A stretch of 64,000 bases of DNA, taken from Gracilariopsis chorda (lineage: Eukaryota; Rhodophyta; Florideophyceae; Gracilariales; Gracilariaceae). Numbering within the stretch: position 1 is the first letter of the stretch; each line of letters begins with the position of its first letter. The stretch covers positions 558,001-622,000 of the forward strand of contig NBIV01000003.1 in NCBI GenBank assembly GCA_003194525.1, given 5' to 3'. Shown here in pieces: positions 21,294-30,680 of this stretch. The notes beneath the pieces were generated by a model that was not told where the DNA came from, did not search any database, and saw nothing but the letters and a program-made list of their open reading frames with translations. Both the position numbers and the translations under genes were made by a program.

Positions 21294-23944
21294 ATGGCCA
21301 CTGGCATTGATCCAACTACCCCCGCGGGGACGCGGCAGGCCGAACTGATGCGCCGCTTCAACGATTTTCTAGACCCCGATAATGGCCAAGGTCCGTTAGT
21401 AGAACGCATCAAGGAGATGGTGCAAGCCCCCGATCAGGAGGCAATCCGAAGGGGCGAGATGCCGAAGCGCTTCATCGTCTCCATAGATGATCTCAGAGAT
21501 TTTGATCCGGAGCTTGCTACACAGCTCCTTTTCAGACCTGTGGAACTTCTTCCTGTATTTGAACGTGCCCTGCAAGAAATCATAACGGGGATCCGATCAG
21601 ACCTTGCCTTGGACCGCAAAAAGCTATCCGAATACCGCATAGGCTTGGACGGTGCTTTCGGATCTCGGAGGGTGTCTCCCAGGGCACTGAAAGCCAATCT
21701 TGTTGGAGGGGTCGTTAATGTTGAGGGGATTGTGACTCGTGCTTCAGTTGTGCGTCCGCGGCTTGTACTTTCTGTCCACTATTGTCCGATAACCAAAAAG
21801 TTCCACGAAAAGATGTATCGAGACAACGCTAGTGTGAGCTCCCTGGCCGTATTTACTCAGAACGCTGGCATGCCTGGAAGTTCATATCCGACGAAGGACG
21901 AAGAGGGTAACCCCCTTGAAACAGAATTCGGCAAGTGCTGGTACAGAGATTCACAAAGAATTACAATCCAGGAGCTACCTGAGAAGAGTCCTCCAGGTCA
22001 GTTGCCGAGGAGCATAGAAGTACTGATCGAAGGCGACCTTTGTGATATCTGCAAGCCCGGTGATCGAGTCTCTATATCTGGTATCTTCCGTGCCGTGGGA
22101 GGAGCTGCTTCTACAGGTGGAAGTGGTTTGTTTTCAACGTTTGTTGTTGCAAATCACATCACGCTTCTGTCTGGGGCTGAAGGTAGAGTCACCGTAGATG
22201 CCTCAATTGATGAGGGTGATATCCAAAACTTTCGAGAGTATGCAAGGAAGGGCAGTATTCTCAGCAGAATGTCGAAGTCTATTGCTCCAAGTATTTGCGG
22301 GCATGACTATATCAAAAAGGCTCTACTTCTTCTTCTCATTGGTGGCAAGGAAAGAAATCTAGAGAATGGAACTCATTTGCGTGGAGATCTTAACATCCTT
22401 ATGGTTGGTGATCCTTCCACAGCCAAATCTCAACTTCTTCGCTTCATTATGAACACTGCCCCACTGGCTGTGTCAACAACCGGTAGAGGCTCGTCAGGGG
22501 TTGGCCTTACAGCTGCTGTGACGACTGACCAAGATACTGGTGACCGTCATCTCGAGGCCGGTGCGATGGTGCTCGCTGACCGTGGAGTTGTATGTATTGA
22601 TGAGTTCGACAAAATGTCTGACGAGGATCGGGTAGCTATTCACGAGGTAATGGAACAGCAGACAGTGACAATCGCAAAGGCAGGTATTCACGCAAGTTTG
22701 AACGCCAGATGTTCTGTCGTTGCAGCTGCGAACCCAGTCTACGGTTCCTATGAGAAGACCCGCCCCCGAATGAGAACATTGCGTTGCCTGATTCGTTGCT
22801 CTCTCGTTTCGATCTGTTGTTTATTGTCTTGGATGTTACCGACAAGGAAAGAGACCGTCAAATCGCTAGTCATGTTCTTCGAGGCCATCGATTCCGTAAG
22901 ACTGCAGACGCTCTTGACGATGATGGTGCCGCTAGTGGACGCAATACGGGAGCAAATATAGCAGATCATAATAATGGTCCAACTCCAATGTATGAGTCAG
23001 CTGCATCAGCCTTGTACGCTACCTCTAACTCCCCAGGTCGACGAAGATCCGCCAGGCAAGCAAATCGAAGCGAAAACAGGATCTTATCTTCTAAGTTCTT
23101 GAAGTTGTATATCAGCTACGCCAAACACCGTATGAATCCTACTTTGACCGAAGATGCAGCAGAATTGATTGCGAAGATGTATCAGTCACTACGACAAGAC
23201 GAATTTTCGAAGACACAGCATATCACGGCCCGTAGTCTTGAGACTCTCATTCGTTTGGCAACAGCACACGCGAAGCTGCGTCTTGAAAAACAACAGGTAA
23301 ACACGGAAGATGTCAGAGCAGCAGCAGAAGTATTGCGTTTTGCTCTCTTCAACCAAGCTGAACCGGACAAGTCCGAAAGGGTGTTTCGTCGGAGCCAGCG
23401 GTCGAGACGCTCGAAACGAGACGGTGAAGGAGATGAAGACAGTGACGATTCTGATAGTGATGACAGTGATGATGGTGTCGACAATACTCCAACTGAAGAT
23501 ATCAATAGTTCCGGTAGAAATCAGAGAAACAGTCACAATCAGAGTATGACGCTCGAAGGAGATGATGGCGATGAAATCACGCCGGCTCCAAGTAGCCGAC
23601 AAACTGCAGGAACTCGGAGACGGATTGAAACACCTAGCGGAACCTCGAGAAGAAGAGCATCTGGAGCGGGTTCAAGCCTCCCAGAGTCAGCGCAAGCAGA
23701 TGGTGGGTCACAAGTTATGGATCATGGAGACAGGGGTGCGCTTGATGATGTTGGCCGCGTTAAGGCTGGTCTGAACAAACTGCGCGGACGAGACAGCACT
23801 GTTAAACTATCAGCATTGTTGGCTTTGCTGAAAGCGGGTGAGGATGGAGTACAAATGTCAGACGAGGCAGTCAGAGTAGCTCTAAATCAACTACAAGAGA
23901 GGGATATCGTAGTTGTGGCAGATGACTCCATCTTTATTGTGTAG
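21294..23944 (+). CDS. MCM3: MCM3 replicative helicase subunit (one apparent frameshift)
   Basis: 883 aa once a single missing base is allowed for. MCM3 is one of six ATPases of the CMG helicase. The N-terminus (MRRFNDFLD..., FIVSIDDLRDFDPELA, SVHYCPITKKFHEK, SYPTKDEEGNPLETEFG) is diagnostic of MCM3. Walker A is GDPSTAKSQLLRF (~372), Walker B is GVVCIDEFDKM (~432), and the arginine finger is SLLSRFDLLF. At 22763-22767 a run of five C is followed by a change of frame: the upstream frame ends in nonsense, while the downstream frame resumes at ENIALPDSLLSRFD. Insertion of one base restores 884 codons exactly. The acidic linker (DDSDSDDSDDGVD) and C-terminal winged-helix region (LRGRDSTVKLSALLALL) follow. 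Start chosen at MATGIDPTT. Confidence 0.93.
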
Positions 23945-24306
23945 GTCATGAATACTCTTGTGGGTTGAACCTGTTACACTAAACCAAGTTTTGTCTTGTT
24001 GTGAGGTGTGCTTTCTATCTCTGCGAGGTATCCTCATGTCCTTCTAACTTTCCAGCGGCGTAATAAAGAACTTCAATAGTACGTTCGCCCGTTTCCCTTC
24101 GGGGGCAAGCACTTCCCATGGTTATCTTCTTACGCCTGCTTATCAGTCTCTCTCGTCTTTGATATCAGTTTTCTCTTTCATGAGAGACCCGCTTGAATCT
24201 TACGCACTAGTGTGCGCCAGTCTAACGTACTTTGCCCGGCATCGGATTGGTAAACACCTACAAAATGTACGACCTCAGTAGCCCAACCGTCGCGTAGGTA
24301 TCCTCA

Positions 24307-24422
24307 CTTATCTGGAACTCGACAGACAGTTATCAGGGAGAGCCCCACATATCTTTCTGCTTCCCTGATAACTGTCTCCGTCACAGCCCACGGTCCCGGA
24401 AGTGCTTGAGGATCCAGATAAG
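24307..24422. repeat. Nested stem-loop
   Basis: Outer arms CTTATCTGGA (24307-24316) and TCCAGATAAG (24413-24422) pair perfectly. Inside, a perfect 16-bp stem (AGACAGTTATCAGGGA at 24324-24339, complement at 24362-24377) closes a 22-nt loop. Either a structured RNA or a foldback transposon could produce this. Confidence 0.7.
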
Positions 24423-24440
24423 CATGCTATCGTCACCCCA

Positions 24441-24537
24441 CTCGACACCCAAGTGATCCCCATCGGCGTTATGTCGGTCCATCAGCTGGCGCCTCTGGAC
24501 CGATATATCCGCCTCGGGGCATCACTTGTGTGTCTCG
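24441..24537. repeat. Second large stem-loop
   Basis: Arms at 24441-24457 and 24521-24537 pair with about two mismatches (…ACACCCAAGTGAT against ATCACTTGTGTGT…). An inner perfect 8-bp stem TCGGTCCA (24474-24481) with TGGACCGA (24496-24503) closes a 14-nt loop. It follows the previous structure by 18 bp. Confidence 0.65.
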
Positions 24538-24852
24538 CGTTCTGACGATAACTTATACAAGGGTACATAGAACCGCCCCAATCTTATATTGAGGGGAAGC
24601 TCCCAGCAGACTTCTGCCGACTCTCATTAGCCTGTGAACGCCCTCCCACTTGATAAACGATCATGGATCTGAACTCTCATGTCCAACGCCCAAGGATTGG
24701 ACTCCAAGCAACAACTGTAACCCCAACAATCAATGATTTTCGTATTATTTTTTACCTTTTAGCGGTAAATATCTCAACAAGTTAATGAGATCGGACTCGC
24801 AAACCACAAACCACAACAACCAATTCTCAGAGACGAGGGTGTGAGCTACGAG

Positions 24853-25806
24853 ATGGCGAAGCTTGCTATCAGTCCACGCCGGCCTGCATCATGTCATGGA
24901 CCTATTCCCATATCGTTTGTACCCTATGCGACTACCATATCTTCGGAAAGAACGACTCTGCGAGAGCAGCTTGAAAAGATCCTCGAATCAATACCAGCAT
25001 TTCTAGATAAAACCACGAATAAAGTGGAAGAGGCAGTCGCTGGTATCCCAGAACGTGTGCAATATCTCTTTTCCGAGGAGGGGCCTCTCGGTGCATTGAA
25101 CTTTTGGCGTGAAAACAAGGAAAACATTACCAGTACCGGTCAACAGCTCTTGGAATCGGGTGAACTTCTCGTCAAAGGGGATGCGGACGGTTTTCGAGAT
25201 AAGGCTTCCGGGATTGACTTTTCGTGGCTAAAACCGACTCGTGTTTCTGAGCAAGAGAATGGGAAGAGGCACAGGCGCACTGTTGCAGATCAAGTGCAGA
25301 ACACTTGCTTGTTTCTAATTGAGTCCCTTACTCCCTGGGATTTCGATCGCCACGACTTCGGCTTAACATTTGTCACAGTATGGAACGACTTGGACACATT
25401 CAAACGAGAAGGGGCAAATGAAGCCATTGTAAAAATGGCTTCAACAATTAAACCTCTTTACCAAGAATGGAAGTTAACGGCCAGGACGAAACTAATAGAC
25501 TTAGGAGAGAATGCCACCGTGTTTGGCAAAGCAGGGATGTATCTTGCTGGTAACAAACCAGCATACATTGGCCTCGAAGCAGATCGGGTATGGCAGATTC
25601 CGAGGCTTCCAGGCACAATGCTGTTTGTCAATGTGAATTATAGAAGCTCCAGAAAGCCACAAGCGGATCCCATCAGAACAACCGTTGGGATACAACAAGA
25701 TTTCACAGTTGCCAAGGGAATAGATCTTACTCTACGTTTGGCCTTTAACCCACTGGACAGGCATGATATAACTGTAACCCCAATCCCGAATGGAAGCTAC
25801 TTCTGA
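24853..25806 (+). CDS. Probable organelle (envelope?) protein, unknown function
   Basis: 317 aa, single exon, start at ATG 24853. The N-terminal ~40 residues (LAISPRRPASCHG...) are basic and Ser/Pro-rich, consistent with a transit peptide. Residues ~40-100 are amphipathic helices (LREQLEKILESIPAFLDKTT). The C-terminal 130 residues alternate polar and hydrophobic residues with many aromatic and Gly positions (ATVFGKAGMYLAGNKPAYIG, TMLFVNVNYRSSRKPQ, LTLRLAFNPLDRHDITV), the look of a small beta-barrel or beta-sandwich. I do not recognise a named family; a plastid outer-envelope-like barrel is one guess. Confidence 0.55.
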   Translation: MAKLAISPRRPASCHGPIPISFVPYATTISSERTTLREQLEKILESIPAFLDKTTNKVEEAVAGIPERVQYLFSEEGPLGALNFWRENKENITSTGQQLLESGELLVKGDADGFRDKASGIDFSWLKPTRVSEQENGKRHRRTVADQVQNTCLFLIESLTPWDFDRHDFGLTFVTVWNDLDTFKREGANEAIVKMASTIKPLYQEWKLTARTKLIDLGENATVFGKAGMYLAGNKPAYIGLEADRVWQIPRLPGTMLFVNVNYRSSRKPQADPIRTTVGIQQDFTVAKGIDLTLRLAFNPLDRHDITVTPIPNGSYF

Positions 25807-26229
25807 CTGACTGCATCCGCTCAAATCTGATCCACTCGCAGCGTGTTTTAAGAGCTTCACGTATATGTGACAGCCGATGATACTGCTTAGGGGATTTTCA
25901 CATTGGGGAAGAGGACGCACTGGTTGACTGCGGTTTTCACTCGGAACAAATCAAGTCAACCTCCTATCCACAGCGCAGTGAAGTTGCACAACGTCTATTT
26001 GTGAAGTATAATAAAGCACGGTGGAAACGGAACTCATTCGAAGATGACATTGTTGAACAGGGGAGTCTTATTAAGCTTCGGTAAACTTGACATCGATGAG
26101 CACCCTTAAAACTGTCCATGATGGCTACGAGAAAGAAGAAGCATCCTCTTGACGTTTTCTCCCAACGCTTTGAAGAGATGTTTCGCACGTGGTGTCAGTG
26201 AAGTTGGAGTAAATAGGAGTTAAATTCAC
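25807..26229. other. 3' flank of preceding gene, repeat-like
   Basis: No conserved ORF; it leads into the LINE remnants that begin at about 26230. Confidence 0.4.
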
Positions 26230-26480
26230 CATATGTATGTATGTATGTATGTATATTTGCGGGCGCAAGCCACTAATTCCGAAAGCATGGTAGGAACTCT
26301 TGTTGAAGAATTCCTCTCTCCGCAGAAATTCCGACACTCTATCCGGCCATTTCCTCACTATTGTTGGAACTCCGAGCCCTTGTCTTTCCCGTGCGCACGG
26401 GAAAGTGTCTCTTCTGGACTTGGAGCGTTTTCTACACCTCATCACAAAGTGATAAACGGTGTTTTAACTCTATGCCTGAA
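26230..26480 (-). mobile_element. LINE 3'-end fragment (copy C)
   Basis: Read on the minus strand, 26470-26310 encodes TVYHFVMRCRKRSKSRRD and, further on, RKWPDRVSEFLRREEFF. This is the last part of a non-LTR retrotransposon ORF2 (C-terminal zinc-knuckle H...C residues, then a W-x6-FL-x-RE tail). It is followed by the conserved 3' core (26272-26292) and a simple (ATAC)n tail at 26232-26256, the usual end of a 5'-truncated LINE insertion. Confidence 0.7.
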
Positions 26481-26499
26481 CTCTAGCTAGTAACGGACA

Positions 26500-26930
26500 G
26501 TAGCTCTGTCTATCTAAGTAGAAACGTGTAGCCCTGACGCATGTCCAACGAAAACCTTTGAAAGAGCCGTCTGGGCTGTTCGAAGAGTTACCTGTTCTCC
26601 AAGCGATTGTGGTACCTTTTCAACTGGCGGTTGCGTATCACCATATGTTTACGTTTATCGCTTTTGGATATACTGCCAGAGATACGAAGACCGCTGTCCA
26701 CTTTGTGGGTTAGGAACAATATCGTCCAGGACATGCGGAGACCTAGGACTTGTTCCACGTTGCCATACTGTACGTTAATCACATTCATCCGGACTGAAGC
26801 TTGCCCCCATTCAGTACAATGATCCAAACGTGCTGTCTAGTCATTCCGAACATAGTTTACCTCTACCATCGTCTGATGTGTTGCTGGCTAGTGATCATGA
26901 TTTTGCGGAAATGCAGATGCTTCTCCAATC
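26500..26930. other. Possible further LINE debris
   Basis: The plus strand at about 26670-26770 reads a CPLCG-type knuckle (YEDRCPLCGLGTISS), suggestive of another LINE C-terminus, but no other part can be aligned by eye. Confidence 0.3.
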
Positions 26931-26934
26931 TCAT

Positions 26935-27482
26935 ATGTGTGTGTTAGTGTGTGTTTATATGAGCTCGTGTCTCTAATTCCAAGACTGCGGTAGGGGTTAT
27001 ATTGAGAAGAACCCCTCTCTCTCTAGATAAACCAACAGCTTTTTTGGCCATGCCTTTACTATTGATTCGGCGTCAGAACCCTGCCTCTCTCGGAGAGGTA
27101 AAAGCTCTCGACGCCGGAATGCCGCTCTTCGGCGGCATCTAAGAACGAAATAGTCTACACTATTAAGTATGTTGAGCCCACATCCGAGAGGGCAGAAACA
27201 TTTCCTGTTGTGTAGAAACGTAGAGACCGGATGTAGCGTCGGAACGTGGCCGTTTAATATTTGCGACAGGGCAGTATTCGCCCTCCTTAGAGTCAATACA
27301 TTTGACAGTGAATCTGGGACTTCGCTTACTGGCTCTGCGCTAGTAAGACGGAGGCGAGTTCTCTGCTTCACTTCCAGGAAGTCGATCTCTTTTTGGAGTA
27401 ATCTCATATCTGATCTGCAATATGAGGCCGGCCAATACCATTTGACTGAGTTCAGTATCACTGGCTGACTACCCCTTCTCAA
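26935..27482 (-). mobile_element. LINE 3'-end fragment (copy A)
   Basis: On the minus strand, 27482-26997 is open and ends at a stop. It reads TLRRANTALSQILNGHVPTL, then CPLGCGLNILNSVDYFVLRC (zinc-knuckle region, His replaced by Tyr), then KAWPKKLLVYLEREGFF. This is the C-terminal end of a non-LTR retrotransposon ORF2. The short 3' UTR with the conserved core (26972-26992) and a (CA)n tail at 26936-26952 follow. It is 5'-truncated: no reverse transcriptase domain is present. Confidence 0.8.
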
Positions 27483-27715
27483 AAGCGGTCAGTCATTCTA
27501 CATGACGATAGATCCTCTTAAGCTATGACATAGGATTTTGCATGATGGCTCCTCCGCGGAAGAATTGTTTTGTGTTTTAGACGCCCTTGAAGGTGGCAAA
27601 AGTCAGTCACCCTGCCAGACGAAACCTCCGCTGTGAGAGGATAGCGAGTGTGGGGTGTCTTTTTGGAGACGAATGTGAGGCATTCAGTACGCCTTGTCGT
27701 GGTGTGCCCCCCTGT

Positions 27716-27899
27716 CAGGGGCGTATTTGTGACTGACTATTTTGCCATAATGGGGAATGTGACAGACTACCTCGGCAAAAGAAGTAGTCATCATCCTAAT
27801 TTTTGATTATTATTGAAGGTTTTTGACTACCAAATTTGGAAAAGTATTGACTAATGACTACTTCATGTGGCAAAATAGTCAGTCACAAGTACGCCCCTG
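27716..27899. mobile_element. hAT-type MITE (184 bp)
   Basis: Terminal inverted repeats of about 32 bp (27716-27747 and 27868-27899) begin CAGGGGCGTA and differ at one base. They are flanked by identical 8-bp duplications, CCCCCTGT, at 27708-27715 and 27900-27907. CAGGG-type ends with 8-bp target duplications are the signature of hAT elements. The interior is AT-rich and non-coding and contains further ACTA/GACTA repeats. Confidence 0.85.
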
Positions 27900-28239
27900 C
27901 CCCCTGTGGACTGCCCCTTTTAGGATTTGAGGGAATAGAAGCGCGAAGAAAGAAAACGCAAAGCAAGTCAGTAGCGAAATGGAAGAGGGATAGGTCTCCA
28001 TACAGAAGCCTAATGCTAGCCGGGGAATGCCAGGTTCTTGTAGCTTATGAAGGTAACAAGGCTGCTGCGAATGGAAGACCGCACTCACCGGCCACAGCCA
28101 AACGAGAATGTAAGGCTAGTGGTACAAGGGTGAGAGCGTCTACAGAAGTTTACGGCGCCGGAGTAAGGCATTTGATTGAGGTGCGAACTTGTTAGGAGCG
28201 TTAACACCTCTCTACTAGTAGACAGTCTCAAGGGAGCAG

Positions 28240-28410
28240 GCTTGTGTTGCAATCGATTGGATTGCAATCCGGGATTGCGCTGAAGGTTGTGACGTTGCAA
28301 TCGGGATTGCAGCTGAGGATGCAATCGACCCCTCAGATTGCAATCGGATTGCTTTTTCTTTCGTGGAATGCAATCCGATTGCAGTTTCTCAGGAAAGGTT
28401 GCAATTGGGA
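28240..28410. repeat. Cluster of GCAATC/GATTGC palindromic motifs
   Basis: Within 170 bp, TGCAATC or GATTGC occurs about ten times, several as near-perfect palindromes (GCAATCCGATTGC near 28371, GCAATCGGATTGC near 28339, GCAATCCGGGATTGC near 28263). Spacing is irregular (about 20-40 bp), so it is not a simple satellite. It lies in the transposon island between LINE copies A and B. Confidence 0.7.
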
Positions 28411-29152
28411 TTGGAATCTGTTGTGAGAAGTCCAATCCCCTCCCCCTCAGATTGGTTACACCCCTGTTAGGGAGGTGTAGAAAGAGAACTTATTCGCGTA
28501 GCTCTATCGCGCAATCAGGAATAGGAGCAAGGCCCATAAACACAACAACATGAACGACATCTGTCTAAGAACGTGCATCCTACACCCCATTGCAGTCTCG
28601 ACAAGCTGTTAGCGAAGATGCCGTGAAGTTGGACAACGACAGGTGCACTTCTTCATGTGGTCCATCCAAATAAGAAGTCACCTGCGAAGCAGTAGGGGCA
28701 AAGAGTTAATAGAGCCCCTGTGTGAAGATATTTTCTGTTCGGTAGCAAACCCGTTGCAACTCTTTGAGGTTGTGGTGTTTGCCTTTTTCGAGCTTTGAAT
28801 AGATTTACTGAGAGGGAACGGGACCTGGTAAACTTCTGACCTAAAGCTTCCTCACCATGAAGTTTACCAGAAAGGATTATGGTTTGGGAAAATTGCAATG
28901 CATCAACCTGTTTCTCGTTGGTTTCCCGGACTTCAGCTTTCTTTGAAAGAGAACACAAGTTGTAAAGATGCTTCCCTGTGAAAAGGCTTCAAATATCGCA
29001 CAAGAAAAGCAGAGATATCTTAGCCACAGAATCACGTTTGCTTTCGTACATTTCTTAAGCACGCGAGTGATGGCCTTTCCAAATTGGAGCAAGCTTTTCC
29101 TTCCAAGAACTGCTTCAGTATATTCAGAACTAAGAACGTTCATAAATACCAA

Positions 29153-29566
29153 CTTACTAGCACAGAGCCAGTAAGCGAAGTCCCAGAGACACTATCAAAG
29201 GTATTGACTCTAAGGAGGGCGCATACAGCCCTGTCGCAGATATTTACAGGTCACGTTCCGACGCTACATCCAGTCTCCACTTTTCTCAACAACAGGAAAT
29301 GTTTCTGCCCGCTCGGATGTGGGCTCAACATACTTAATAGTGTAGACTATTTCGTTCTTAGATGCCGCCGAAGAGCGGCATCCCGGCGTCGAGAGTTCCC
29401 GCCTCTCCGAGAGATGCAGGGCTCTGACGCCGAATCAATAGTAGGCACATGGCCAGAAAAGCTGTTGGTTTATCTAGAGAGAGAGGGATTCGTCTCAATG
29501 TAACCCTTACCGTAGTCTTGGAATTAGAGACGCGAGCTCATATAAACACACACACACATAAATACC
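29153..29566 (+). mobile_element. LINE 3'-end fragment (copy B), inverted relative to copy A
   Basis: The plus strand to 29503 reads TLRRAHTALSQIFTGHVPTL, the CPLGCGLNILNSVDYFVLRC segment and WPEKLLVYLEREGFVSM, then stops. The 3' core (29509-29529) and a (CA)n tail at about 29546-29560 follow. It is roughly 90% similar to copy A by eye and lies in the opposite orientation, 1.8 kb away. 5'-truncated. Confidence 0.8.
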
Positions 29567-30680
29567 AACGCTCACGCATATGGCTAGAAGAGTCCCACAG
29601 TGGATGATACCTCTATCATGTTTAAATGGTCTAAAGAACTCGAGTAACTACAGACTTTCGATAACAAACAACGTAGAGCAATATGCGCTAGCTACTACAC
29701 CCAAAAGGGCGAGAATCTCGGTGGTCTGTTGTTCAATCGCCACCAGAAAGAATGGACATCCATCTAAGGAGCATCACCAGGCAGTTGCGATTGGAGGTGT
29801 TAGATTACTTGAGGAGGGGAGGTTCTTTTCTTCTTGCCTAAAACTCCGTATCGTATTCGCGCTTAGGGATACATATACGCGACTTGATAAGAGACGAAGA
29901 ATAATCAACTCTCGTCATAGTTAATCATTAGTTCGCCTATCCGTCCGTCATTGAACAATTTGAACAGTAGAGAGAGAGATGGTGAGCATTCTTGACTCAA
30001 GCCACTACGCGGTTGAAACTTTTAAAATCAAAAGCTCAAACAAAACGGTAGGGGTCCTTTCAAGCTTAACAAAGTTCCGAAAATTAGTGCAATACTAGCC
30101 TTCTACACTTGGGTATGCCTGACCTTCTTCTCGACGTTACTAGCGACTTGTTCCTCAAAAAGAGAACCGTTATGAGCATCGTCTCTCCTGATACTTTTGT
30201 AACCCTTTAAAATCGATTTCTCAGCTTCTGTTACATCTTGTCCGTCTATCATATTTGTCGCAGTTTCATTGCTCCCGTATTCATCTCCTAGGCAAGGAAT
30301 GGATTCCATAGGCTTCCCAATCAGGGCTTCTGTCGCATATCGGTCTAATACTCATTGCATGTCTTCGTCAATATCTGGGACCTAGCATAACCGCCTTCAT
30401 ATGCCTCTGATTCTGTGGGGACGTTGTAGCATTCAAGACAGGTAGCACTCTCCTACTAACACTTTGATTATCACATAAAACAAACTTGAGAGACACACAA
30501 CTTCCTTAAGCATAACTTGAGAACAGCAGTATATAACCGACCCCGGTCGAGAGGTTGGTGATTCGCACCCAGTTTGTATCCGCAACAACCATCCACGCCA
30601 AGCGCTCAATAGTCTTCTACAACGTCGTAGTACAAACATTGCTCTGAAACCATTTTCACGACAACGACATATTAGTGAAG
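29567..30680. other. Intergenic
   Basis: Short ORFs on both strands, none recognisable. No tRNA or other RNA gene detected by eye. The 3' half presumably holds the promoter of the bZIP gene at 30681. Confidence 0.35.

Larger units (their letters stand above)
23945..24852. other. Intergenic with two large foldback structures
   Basis: About 0.9 kb downstream of MCM3. It contains the two stem-loop structures listed separately and no ORF of note. An A/T-rich segment (24740-24790) precedes the next gene. Confidence 0.5.

Noticed and set aside
22750-22790. Programmed ribosomal frameshift or tiny intron in MCM3
   Set aside because: No slippery heptamer fits the zero frame (CGC CCC CGA), and the only nearby GT...AG pair would remove conserved residues. 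A missing base in the C run explains it best.
28240-28410. CRISPR-like array
   Set aside because: The repeats are short palindromic half-sites at irregular spacing without unique spacers of constant length, and the genome is eukaryotic.
30541-30600. tRNA-like GGTGCGAATCACC on the minus strand
   Set aside because: No acceptor stem, D-arm or anticodon arm can be paired around it.
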